Below, one piece after another: positions 14,262 through 21,121 of a stretch of DNA of 21,138 bases (its first letter is position 1; each line of letters starts with the position of its first letter). This DNA comes from an uncultured Blautia sp. (lineage in GTDB: Bacteria > Bacillota > Clostridia > Lachnospirales > Lachnospiraceae), in NCBI GenBank assembly GCA_900541985.1, contig UQLX01000039.1, positions 1 through 21,138 on the forward strand. Direction: 5' to 3'. A model generated the notes under the pieces. The model saw nothing but the letters and a program-made list of their open reading frames with translations. It was not told the origin of the DNA and made no database searches. A program made the translations under genes and the position numbers.

Positions 14262-14543
14262 ATGAAGAATCTGAATATCAACCAGATGATGTTGCTGTAT
14301 TGTTTTGGATGCCCGAATCTGGAGTTTACAACTAAAAGACTCCGTTATGTGGCTGCACTGGCTACTGATTTTGAAGTGAAGAAATGTATTTTCAATCTCA
14401 GCAAGTATATCAATCAGGATGGTGTGGCAGAAGGCTATGACCAGATGTACTTCGACATCAAAGATTTTTTCAGCCCGGACGATGATCCGGCAGGAGCATT
14501 TGTACTGACACCGATGCGGTGGGGCGATGATTTCGCAGCGTAA
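14262..14543 (+). CDS. Small conserved protein upstream of the second SSB
   Basis: This is a 93-residue protein (NINQMMLLYCFGCPNLEFTT, FEVKKCIFNLSKYINQDGVA, ending PMRWGDDFAA). It has no membrane segment or catalytic motif that I recognise. GAGGAGGTGAGG is a strong ribosome site just upstream. It sits 30 bp before ssb, with which it is surely co-transcribed. By context it is an element-maintenance gene of unknown function. Confidence 0.6.
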   Translation: MKNLNINQMMLLYCFGCPNLEFTTKRLRYVAALATDFEVKKCIFNLSKYINQDGVAEGYDQMYFDIKDFFSPDDDPAGAFVLTPMRWGDDFAA

Positions 14544-14573
14544 AGAATGATTAAGAAAATGGAGGAAAACAGA

Positions 14574-15002
14574 ATGAACAGAGTTATTTTAATGGGACGT
14601 CTGACAAGAAACCCCGAGATCAAATACGGAGGAAAGGATAACGATATGGCAGTTGCCAGATATACACTGGCAGTCAACCGCAGATATAAGAAGGACGGTG
14701 AGCAGGAAGCAGATTTTATTTCCTGCGTTGTATTTGGAAAAGGTGCAGAGTTCGCTCAGAAATATCTCCGGAAGGGAATGAAAGTTGCTGTACTTGGCAG
14801 GATCAGTACCGGAAGTTATAAGGATAAAGATGGAAAAACAGTTTATACCACCGATGTAATTGTGGAAGAACATGAATTTGCAGACAGTCCGAAAACAAAA
14901 AATGAAGCAGAGACAGGAGCCGACACAGGGGAAGGAAAAGCTGCAACAGACAGTGATGGATTTATGAATGTGCCGGAGGGAGAAGAACTTCCTTTTGAGT
15001 AA
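14574..15002 (+). CDS. ssb: Single-stranded DNA-binding protein (second copy)
   Basis: This is a 142-residue SSB. I choose ATG 14574 with GGAGG 8 bp upstream, giving NRVILMGRLTRNPEIKYGG, the canonical SSB start. The OB fold is complete (VARYTLAVNRRYKKDGEQEA, FISCVVFGKGAEFAQKYLRK, KVAVLGRISTGSYKDKDGKT). A low-complexity linker leads to the acidic tip GEELPFE, like the DDDIPF end of bacterial SSBs. It is closer to typical chromosomal or phage SSBs than the copy at 5907. It is the last intact gene before the AT-rich defence island. Confidence 0.93.
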   Translation: MNRVILMGRLTRNPEIKYGGKDNDMAVARYTLAVNRRYKKDGEQEADFISCVVFGKGAEFAQKYLRKGMKVAVLGRISTGSYKDKDGKTVYTTDVIVEEHEFADSPKTKNEAETGADTGEGKAATDSDGFMNVPEGEELPFE

Positions 15003-15030
15003 ATGTTAAGTAACGGAGGAGGCTGTTATT

Positions 15031-15102
15031 ATGCAGCTTCTTCCGGCAGCTGAAATATGGAAAATCAAAATCTTTGAGGTATTCAATCTAATGAAAACGT
15101 GA
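15031..15102 (+). pseudogene. Truncated gene start at the left edge of the defence island
   Basis: A good ribosome site (GGAGGAGG, 15012-15019) precedes ATG 15031, but the frame stops after 23 codons (MQLLPAAEIWKIKIFEVFNL then MKT). The strong translation signals for so short a frame, at the point where base composition becomes AT-rich, suggest the first codons of an element gene cut by insertion of the island. A real short leader peptide is a less likely alternative. Confidence 0.45.
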
Positions 15103-15123
15103 TACAATTTGTATAGTTATACA
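15102..15123. promoter_or_regulatory. Two overlapping palindromes, candidate controller boxes
   Basis: ATACAA-T-TTGTAT (15102-15114) and TGTATA-GT-TATACA (15110-15123) are each perfect and share five bases. They lie just before the ribosome site (GGAGG, 15125-15129) of the small Xre protein and cover the likely -10 region (TACAAT, 15103-15108). This is the usual arrangement for autoregulation by restriction-modification controller proteins. Confidence 0.6.
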
Positions 15124-15136
15124 TGGAGGTACAGAC

Positions 15137-15358
15137 ATGGCAGTATGTTATGAAAGACTGTGGGAACTGTTGGCTAAAAAGAATATGAAAAAAATTGAAT
15201 TACAGCATCGTTCGGGAATCAGCGGGAATATTCTCGCCAAGTTGGGAAGAAACGAATATATTTCCATGCAGTCTGTTGAAAAGATATGCGGAACATTGAA
15301 CTGTACTATTGATGAAATGATGATGTTTTCAAATGATGTTAAAGAAAAATATGAATAA
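15137..15358 (+). CDS. Xre-type regulator, probable controller of the restriction unit
   Basis: This 73-residue protein is almost entirely one helix-turn-helix domain (LWELLAKKNMKKIELQHRSG, ISGNILAKLGRNEYISMQSV, EKICGTLNCTIDEMM), of the small YozG/HTH_26-like Xre type. Its size and position directly before a DNA methyltransferase and nuclease are those of C proteins, which delay nuclease expression until host DNA is methylated. Two overlapping palindromes precede it. It lies 36 bp before the methyltransferase gene. The DNA-binding family is clear. The controller role is inferred from context. Confidence 0.8.
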   Translation: MAVCYERLWELLAKKNMKKIELQHRSGISGNILAKLGRNEYISMQSVEKICGTLNCTIDEMMMFSNDVKEKYE

Positions 15359-15394
15359 TCATCGGAATTATTTAAGAGAAATGTAGGTGTTACG

Positions 15395-16507
15395 ATGGCT
15401 AAAAAAGGTAATAATTCAAAATCTTTATCTGAGGCTAAATCAGCAAAAAAAGATGAGTTCTATACACAGATGGAAGACATTGTTGCTGAAATGAGGTTCC
15501 ATAGAAAGCAATTTAAAAATCAGATTGTTTTATGTAATTGTGATGATCCTTTTGAGAGTAATTTTTTTAAGTATTTTGCCTTGAATTTTAATAAATTGGG
15601 GTTAAAAAAACTTATTGCGACTTGTTATGCTACATCACCAGTGATGTATACTCAATTAAATTTGTTTGGAGAAGAAGAGCCACTTTCTGTAAAAGAAGAG
15701 GGCAAAAAACCATACAAAATTGAAATTACAGAAGTCAAAGATGAAAATGGAGACGGTGCTGTAGATTTAGCTGATGTTGAGTATTTGCTTCAAAACAATA
15801 AAAATGTATTATCAATATTAAAAGGAGACGGAGATTTTAGAAGTGAAGAATGTGTAGAATTATTAAAAGAAGCAGATATAGTTGTGACTAATCCACCATT
15901 TTCTAAATTTACAGAATATGTTAATTTGCTTGCTACATACAATAAAAAGTTTTTGATAATGGGAAATATTAACGCAGCTACAAACATCGAAGTATTTCCA
16001 TTAATTATTGAAAATAAAATGTGGTTAGGTGCAAGTATACATAGTGGAGATCGAGAGTTTCGCGTTCCGGACTCATATCCCCTTAATGCTTCAGGATGTA
16101 GAGTTGATGAAAATGGTATTAAATATATACGAGTAAAGGGTGTTCGGTGGTATACAAACCTTGATGTTCCGCAGCGTCATGATGAATTAGAATTATACAA
16201 GAAATACAATCCAGAAGAATATCCGAAGTATGTAAATTATGATGCAATTAATGTTAAACAAACAAAGGAGATTCCGAGGGATTATTACGAGCCCATGGGA
16301 GTACCAATAACATTTTTAGACAAATACAATCCAGATCAGTTTGAAATTATCGGAAGCAGTATACAGCTAGTTAGAGAATTGAGTGATGATGTTAGAAAAC
16401 ATGGGGATTATGCACAGATTGGAAGATTCTATTTGGATAGAAATGATGGGACTTATAAAAAATGTTTTGAACGTATAGTAATAAGGAGAAAAGGCAATGG
16501 AGATTAA
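15395..16507 (+). CDS. EcoRI-type adenine-specific DNA methyltransferase
   Basis: This is a 370-residue protein resembling the EcoRI methylase family (N6-adenine). Landmarks are KKDEFYTQMEDIVAEMRFHR, then IVLCNCDDPFESNFFKYFAL (residues about 44-63, the AdoMet-region box of this family), GDGDFRSEECVELLKEADIV, and catalytic motif IV NPPF at residues 166-169. HSGDREFRVPDSYPL and KGVRWYTNLDV follow. It should methylate adenine in a specific site and so protect DNA from the partner nuclease. Its 3' end overlaps the nuclease gene by 11 bp, so the two are coupled. The coding DNA is much AT-richer than the conjugative genes to the left, a sign of separate origin. Which site it modifies cannot be read from the sequence. 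Confidence 0.85.
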   Translation: MAKKGNNSKSLSEAKSAKKDEFYTQMEDIVAEMRFHRKQFKNQIVLCNCDDPFESNFFKYFALNFNKLGLKKLIATCYATSPVMYTQLNLFGEEEPLSVKEEGKKPYKIEITEVKDENGDGAVDLADVEYLLQNNKNVLSILKGDGDFRSEECVELLKEADIVVTNPPFSKFTEYVNLLATYNKKFLIMGNINAATNIEVFPLIIENKMWLGASIHSGDREFRVPDSYPLNASGCRVDENGIKYIRVKGVRWYTNLDVPQRHDELELYKKYNPEEYPKYVNYDAINVKQTKEIPRDYYEPMGVPITFLDKYNPDQFEIIGSSIQLVRELSDDVRKHGDYAQIGRFYLDRNDGTYKKCFERIVIRRKGNGD

Positions 16508-17621
16508 ACCACATCAGATAAAAGTTAAAGATTTATATGAAGACTATGTTGATTTGGGAGAAGAAGGAGTCTTTGGTTATGGTGAAAAATTAAATATAAG
16601 ACCACCATATCAAAGAGAACTTGTATATGATGCAAAAGAACAAGCTGATGTAATCAGTTCAGTTTTAAAAGGATTTCCATTGAATGTTATGTATTGGATG
16701 GAAAACGAAGACGGCACATATGAATTATTAGATGGGCAACAAAGAACGTTATCTATATGTAGATATATTGATGGAGAATTCCCCGTACAAGTTAATGGCA
16801 CTCCCAAGTTTTTTGATAATCTTACCCCTGATGAAAAAGATTGTATTTTGAAATACGAACTTACAATTTATTTTTGCCAAGGTACTGATGTTGAACGACT
16901 TGAATGGTTTAGGATAATAAATATTGGTGGAAAACGTTTGACTGATCAGGAATTAAGAAATGCTGTTTATAATGGTTCATGGGTAACATCTGCAAAAAGA
17001 CTTTTTAGTAAGAGTGGGTGCTATGCATATAATTTGGGAGGAAATTATGTTAAAGGCGATTCCATCCGTCAAGAAATATTTGAAACTGTTTTAAAATGGG
17101 CATGTGATAAGGATGGAATCAATTCAATAGAAGAATATATGGCAATTCATCAGCATGATAAGAATGCGAATGAATTGAAGAATTATTATACTGATGTTAT
17201 AGATTGGATTGAAGGAATTTTTACAAAATATAATTCAAAAATGAAAGGACTTCCGTGGGGAATCTTATATAATAAATATCATAATAGGATATATGATCCG
17301 AATAAAACTACGAAAAGAGTTCAGGAATTATTAAATGACCCTGAAGTTACCAAATATTCTGGTGTATATGAATATGTACTTGATGGCGAAAAAAATTTAA
17401 GTTTACTTTCACTCAGACAGTTTGACGAGCCTACAAAGAGAGAAAAATATAGAAATCAAAAAGGGATTTGTCCAATGTGTGGGGAGTATTTTGAATATGA
17501 ACAAATGGAAGGCGATCATATCAAACCATGGAGTAAGGGAGGTACAACAGTAAACTCTAATTGTCAAATGCTTTGCAAAGCATGTAATCTAAAAAAGAAA
17601 GCTACAGAAGCAAAATTCTGA
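16497..17621 (+). CDS. DUF262-HNH nuclease, putative restriction partner of the methyltransferase
   Basis: This is a 374-residue protein. The N-terminal DUF262 domain (ParB/GmrS-like fold) shows RPPYQRELVYD at 35-45 and the hallmark ELLDGQQRT at 76-84, with a helical middle. A C-terminal HNH domain has zinc Cys pairs C325/C328 and C360/C363. Its catalytic-type core is GDHIKPWSKGGTTVNSN (D340, H341) followed by CKACN. DUF262 domains use NTP or act as nucleases in type IV systems, and HNH domains cut DNA. The 11-bp overlap with an EcoRI-type methylase suggests a two-gene restriction-modification pair. The R protein is then unrelated to R.EcoRI itself. It could instead be a type IV-like or NTP-driven nuclease. 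Domains are clear. Substrate and mechanism are inference. Confidence 0.82.
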   Translation: MEIKPHQIKVKDLYEDYVDLGEEGVFGYGEKLNIRPPYQRELVYDAKEQADVISSVLKGFPLNVMYWMENEDGTYELLDGQQRTLSICRYIDGEFPVQVNGTPKFFDNLTPDEKDCILKYELTIYFCQGTDVERLEWFRIINIGGKRLTDQELRNAVYNGSWVTSAKRLFSKSGCYAYNLGGNYVKGDSIRQEIFETVLKWACDKDGINSIEEYMAIHQHDKNANELKNYYTDVIDWIEGIFTKYNSKMKGLPWGILYNKYHNRIYDPNKTTKRVQELLNDPEVTKYSGVYEYVLDGEKNLSLLSLRQFDEPTKREKYRNQKGICPMCGEYFEYEQMEGDHIKPWSKGGTTVNSNCQMLCKACNLKKKATEAKF

Positions 17622-17629
17622 CTTGATTT

Positions 17630-17786
17630 CTCTTAGCAAAGCTAAGAGCGCACTTCTATACATGCATTTTTCAATGCCATGTATCGTGCGTCCTGCGGAG
17701 CTGTCTCCCTGTTGAAGATTGATTCAATCCGGGAGATATGCGAAATCAGGATTTCGGACAAGGGTTCCCCTTGCGGCACGAGTGCC
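17630..17786. ncRNA. Dense array of hairpins between two DUF262 genes (candidate structured RNA)
   Basis: Nearly every base lies in a stem. H1 is CTCTTAGC/GCTAAGAG (17630-17648). H2 is 17649-17690, with three stacked stems CGCAC/GTGCG, ATACAT/ATGTAT and GCATT/AATGC. H3 is GGAG/CTCC (17697-17708), competing with H4 TCTCCC/GGGAGA (17704-17736). H5 is CGAAAT/ATTTCG (17741-17756), H6 is CAAGGG/CCCTTG-type (17759-17773) and H7 is GGCA/TGCC (17775-17786). No long coding frame fits. A 12-bp palindrome, TAAAGTACTTTA, follows at 17793-17804. It may be a functional RNA, a leader of the downstream gene, or a mobile palindromic repeat. Confidence 0.55.
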
Positions 17787-17848
17787 TATCTGTAAAGTAC
17801 TTTAAGTATGTGCTATTTTTGTTACAAATGAAAAATTGGAGGTGTACT

Positions 17849-19876
17849 ATGAGCAGTAAAATTACAGGAAAGGAATATCCATTGCTGAAAATTTTTAGCT
17901 CTGATTTTGAATATCATATACCTGCATACCAACGCCCTTATGCATGGACTACGGAAGAAGCAGGAATTTTATTTGATGACTTATATGAATTTTACCGAAC
18001 AGAACCATCAGATAATTATTTTCTTGGCACAATTGTGCTTATTAAAGAGGAAGACAAACCATATGCTGATGTTATTGATGGACAGCAACGTCTTACTACA
18101 TTGACGATTCTTTTTTCAGTATTGGCTTCCAATCTGACAGGGAAGGCACGAGAAGCATGTAATGCCCTGCTTCAGGAAAGCGGTAATATACTTGCCGGGA
18201 TTCCTGCCAGACCCCGTATGCATCTTCGTCAACGTGATCAGGCTTTTTTTAATAAATACATTCAGGAAGTGCAGATTCCATCTTTGATCAGCATTGATGC
18301 AACTACACTTTCGACAGAAGCACAGCGACATATTCAGGAAAACTGTAATGTGTTACTTAGTCGTTTTGAGTCAGTTTTTGAGGGAGATCAGAATGAATTG
18401 ATTAATTTCAGTACATTTCTTTTGAACAGATGCTTTCTCGTTGCAGTAAGTACGGACAGTCAAGATTCCGCTTTTCGTGTTTTTTCTGTCATGAATAGTC
18501 GTGGATTGGACTTGCTTCCGATTGATATTATTAAATCTGAAATTATCGGAGAAATCTCCGAAACAGAACAGCAGGCTTATACTGATAAATGGGAAGATCT
18601 CGAAAATGAAACGGGACGAGAAGGATTTAATGAAGTATTTACTCATACTCGAACTATCTTTGCAAAAGAACGTCCCAAGAAAGGATTATTGGAAGAATTT
18701 CGAGAGTATGTTGTAAAACGTACAAAGCCCAAAGAATTGGTAGATAATGTGTTGACCCCTTATGCAGAAGCCTATACCATATTAAAAAATTCTGAATACA
18801 TAGCTTCGTCCCGGGCAGATGAGGTCAATGCTGTTTTATACTGGTTAAATAAGATTGATAATTATGACTGGATGCCTCCCGCTATAAAATTCTTTGCTGA
18901 ACATTTACATGATTCAGAATATATCTTGTGGTTTGTAAAAAAATTAGAGCGTCTGGCTTCTTTTCTTCATGCAACGGCACAGGATGTCAATCATCGAATG
19001 GATCGTTATAAATGGGTTTTAGCTGAGATGGATAGTAATCCATCACATAATATAGAACATCCACTTACTACGATTGAATTGACCACAGATGAGAAACGAT
19101 CTTTCATAGATGCGTTGAATGGCGAAATTTATAGTATGCCTTCACGTAGACGTAATTATATTATCCAACGTTTGGATTCATTTGTTTCGGATGGTGGTGC
19201 AAAATATGATGTAAAGCTGTTTACTATTGAACATGTTCTTCCTCAGAATCCTGAAAAAGGCAGTGAATGGGATCAACTGTGGCCTGATCAGGACGAACGA
19301 GCCTTTTGGTTAAATCGAATTGCTAATCTGGTACCTTTAACCAGAAAGCATAATTCAGCAGCACAGAATTATGATTTTGCCACGAAGAAAAAGAGCTATT
19401 TCCAGAACAAAGGTGGAATTACATCCTATACTTTAACTACACAGGTTGTGAACGAAGATTCTTGGACTCCAGAGGTTGTATCTGAACGTCAAAAGACATT
19501 GTTGGCATTATTTTCTGAAAAATGGGATTTAAAAATTGATCCATCAGAAGAATTAAATGATGATGAAGAAATAATGTTTCATTTAGCTATTCGTGGCTGT
19601 AATGCTTCGGGTTGTGTTGGGAACGATGGGAGTTTCATAGTAAAGGCAGGCAGTACTATCGCTAGAGATACTACTCCAAGTTGTCAATCTTCATATATAG
19701 AAATTAGGAAGAATCTAATTGATAATGGAATTATCGTAGACGGTGTATTTACTCAGGATTATGTTTTCGATAGTCCGTCTGCAGCTGCAGTTATTGTAGG
19801 TGGTCGTTCTGCAAATGGACGTAGAGAATGGACAACCTTAGATGGACGTCAATATGGAAAAGTAGTTGGTCATTAA
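17849..19876 (+). CDS. GmrSD-like type IV restriction protein (DUF262-DUF1524-DUF4357)
   Basis: This is a 675-residue protein. The N-terminal DUF262 (GmrS-like) domain has IPAYQRPYAW at 24-33 and DVIDGQQRLTTL at 74-85. A long helical middle follows (FRVFSVMNSRGLDLLPIDII). The DUF1524 (GmrD-like HNH) region has FTIEHVLPQNPEKG with His462 and Pro465, then WLNRIANLVPLTRKHNSAAQ. A C-terminal DUF4357 module has SPSAAAVIVGGRSANGRREW from about residue 642. GmrSD proteins use NTP hydrolysis to cut DNA with modified (for example glucosylated) bases. ATG 17849 is chosen for the preceding GGAGG. Upstream in-frame codons to 17738 run into the hairpin array and look non-coding. DUF4357 adds a probable DNA- or substrate-recognition unit. 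The type IV role is by family. The modified-DNA target is unknown. Confidence 0.88.
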   Translation: MSSKITGKEYPLLKIFSSDFEYHIPAYQRPYAWTTEEAGILFDDLYEFYRTEPSDNYFLGTIVLIKEEDKPYADVIDGQQRLTTLTILFSVLASNLTGKAREACNALLQESGNILAGIPARPRMHLRQRDQAFFNKYIQEVQIPSLISIDATTLSTEAQRHIQENCNVLLSRFESVFEGDQNELINFSTFLLNRCFLVAVSTDSQDSAFRVFSVMNSRGLDLLPIDIIKSEIIGEISETEQQAYTDKWEDLENETGREGFNEVFTHTRTIFAKERPKKGLLEEFREYVVKRTKPKELVDNVLTPYAEAYTILKNSEYIASSRADEVNAVLYWLNKIDNYDWMPPAIKFFAEHLHDSEYILWFVKKLERLASFLHATAQDVNHRMDRYKWVLAEMDSNPSHNIEHPLTTIELTTDEKRSFIDALNGEIYSMPSRRRNYIIQRLDSFVSDGGAKYDVKLFTIEHVLPQNPEKGSEWDQLWPDQDERAFWLNRIANLVPLTRKHNSAAQNYDFATKKKSYFQNKGGITSYTLTTQVVNEDSWTPEVVSERQKTLLALFSEKWDLKIDPSEELNDDEEIMFHLAIRGCNASGCVGNDGSFIVKAGSTIARDTTPSCQSSYIEIRKNLIDNGIIVDGVFTQDYVFDSPSAAAVIVGGRSANGRREWTTLDGRQYGKVVGH

Positions 19877-19949
19877 TTCGTTTGCCTGAGAAGTTGAGAC
19901 AATATATGGAATAGTGATCTGGTTAGCAAAAGGGAGGAATGAACAGAGT

Positions 19950-20585
19950 ATGGCAGAAAAGTATCCGGTAATTACGCTTTGTGGCAGCACTCGATTTCGT
20001 AAAGAATTTGAGACAGCACAAAAGCAATTAACTTTGCAGGGATGTATTGTCATCTCAGTAGGGCTGTTTGGTCACACAGGAGATAGTGAAGTTTGGGAAA
20101 ATATGGATGAAGGAACAAAAACGCAGACAAAGATGATGCTGGATGATATGCATAAAAGCAAAATTGACATGGCAGATGAGATTTATGTGATCAACCCGGG
20201 AGGATATATCGGCGAAAGCACATGGTCTGAAATTTGTTATACATCTATGCTGGAAAAAAATATTCGATGTATGGAACCTATAAAATCGAACGAAGTAGCA
20301 GAAATGGTACAAAGTCATATTTCCAGAGCGGAGGAACTGGCGATAAGGCAGCTTGACGAATTACATCACAGTAACGGATATTATAATCCAGCAGATTATG
20401 TTTCGTTTAAATTTAAAAAAGAAACTATTTATGATCCATGGCTGAAAGAAGATTCACAGGGAGTGCCATTTGCATGGCAACTGCATGATAACCAGGATAT
20501 TGCAGTTGATCCTTTTGAATATTATGGAAAAATAAAAACTGCACGTTTTATTGAAGATATTATTATGAAGCATGGAATAATGTAG
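19950..20585 (+). CDS. Nucleoside 2-deoxyribosyltransferase-fold protein
   Basis: This is a 211-residue protein. It starts VITLCGSTRFRKEFETAQKQ, typical of the nucleoside 2-deoxyribosyltransferase-like Rossmann-type family. It continues LDDMHKSKIDMADEIYVINP and GGYIGESTWSEICYTSM, where Glu94 sits at the usual catalytic-nucleophile position. The last roughly 70 residues (YNPADYVSFKFKKETIYDPW, GVPFAWQLHDNQDIAVDPF) form an extra domain I do not recognise. Family members cleave or exchange N-glycosidic bonds of nucleosides or nucleotides. ATG 19950 is chosen, with AGGGAGG 12 bp upstream. It lies 73 bp after the GmrSD-like gene and 12 bp before the PD-(D/E)XK gene. By context it may alter nucleotides during phage attack or process modified bases. 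That is inference. Confidence 0.72.
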   Translation: MAEKYPVITLCGSTRFRKEFETAQKQLTLQGCIVISVGLFGHTGDSEVWENMDEGTKTQTKMMLDDMHKSKIDMADEIYVINPGGYIGESTWSEICYTSMLEKNIRCMEPIKSNEVAEMVQSHISRAEELAIRQLDELHHSNGYYNPADYVSFKFKKETIYDPWLKEDSQGVPFAWQLHDNQDIAVDPFEYYGKIKTARFIEDIIMKHGIM

Positions 20586-20597
20586 GAGGTTACCACA

Positions 20598-21035
20598 ATG
20601 CCGAGTAAGAAATGGTCAGGTCTGAATCATATGCAACTTGGTCAGTTTGGGGAATATTATGCGAAAATGGAATTTGCTTCTTACGGATTCGATGTATATA
20701 CATCTGAAGTGGATGATCATGGTGTAGACTTTATTGCCAGAGATATAAAGACCGGTATTTTCTATGAAGTGCAAGTGAAATCAATGTTCAAAGGAAAATA
20801 CGTGTTTATAAAAAAAGATAAGCTGGTAATGGATGATAGGCATCTTGTTTGTTTTTTGCATTTTATAGAAAATGAACTGCCGGAAATATATGTAATTCCA
20901 GCGACAGCTTGGAAGAACCCGAATGCTGTTCTTGTAGACAGGAATTATGATAAACCTGAGTGGGGCATCAATTTCTCAAATAAGAATCATGCATTATTAG
21001 AACAATATAGACCAGAATGTTTTTTCAAAAATTAA
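20598..21035 (+). CDS. PD-(D/E)XK-fold nuclease-like protein (DUF4365-type)
   Basis: This is a 145-residue protein. The N-terminal helix LGQFGEYYAKMEFASYGFDV contributes Glu19. DDHGVDFIAR gives Asp44, and FYEVQVKSMFKGKYVFIKKD gives the (E/Q)xK signature with Gln59 and Lys61. This is the PD-(D/E)XK nuclease core, in the Q-variant common in DUF4365-like proteins. Such proteins are usually endonucleases or nuclease-fold DNA binders in restriction and defence loci. GGAGG lies just before ATG 20598, 12 bp after the deoxyribosyltransferase-fold gene, and a strong terminator follows. It is the last gene of the island. Catalytic activity is likely but not certain, because Gln replaces the usual acidic residue. 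Confidence 0.72.
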   Translation: MPSKKWSGLNHMQLGQFGEYYAKMEFASYGFDVYTSEVDDHGVDFIARDIKTGIFYEVQVKSMFKGKYVFIKKDKLVMDDRHLVCFLHFIENELPEIYVIPATAWKNPNAVLVDRNYDKPEWGINFSNKNHALLEQYRPECFFKN

Positions 21036-21048
21036 ATAATGTGTAAGC

Positions 21049-21088
21049 CAAAGGGCATCAACCGTAAAAAGTTGGTGCCTTTTGTTTT
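21049..21088 (+). terminator. Strong Rho-independent terminator closing the defence island
   Basis: CAAAGGGCATCAAC-type arm (21049-21062) pairs with GTTGGTGCCTTTTG (21071-21084) over 14 bp with a few G-U pairs, within and followed by a T-rich run. It lies 14 bp after the stop of the nuclease-fold gene. Confidence 0.85.
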
Positions 21089-21095
21089 GCCCATT

Positions 21096-21121
21096 ACTTT
21101 TACCCATTTTTGGGAAAAAGT
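21096..21121. repeat. Inverted repeat at the right edge, candidate oriT segment
   Basis: ACTTTTACCCA (21096-21106) and TGGGAAAAAGT (21111-21121) pair at 10 of 11 positions around a 4-nt loop, followed by CTGGACAGGAAGCCGGT. The hairpin-plus-downstream-GC layout next to a conjugative element resembles relaxase recognition regions. No relaxase gene is visible before the window ends, so this is only a candidate. Confidence 0.35.

Noticed and set aside
17630..17648. Rho-independent terminator after the DUF262-HNH gene
   Set aside because: The stem is perfect, but a second GC-containing hairpin follows directly with no T run.
17757..17790. Resemblance of CAAGGGTTCCCCTTG to a tRNA or tmRNA T-arm
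   Set aside because: The loop is too short, and no D-arm, anticodon arm or acceptor stem can be folded with it.
17738..17848. A longer start for the GmrSD-like protein using upstream in-frame codons
   Set aside because: The added 37 residues fall in the hairpin array, lack a ribosome site and do not look like a DUF262 N-terminus. ATG 17849 has GGAGG.
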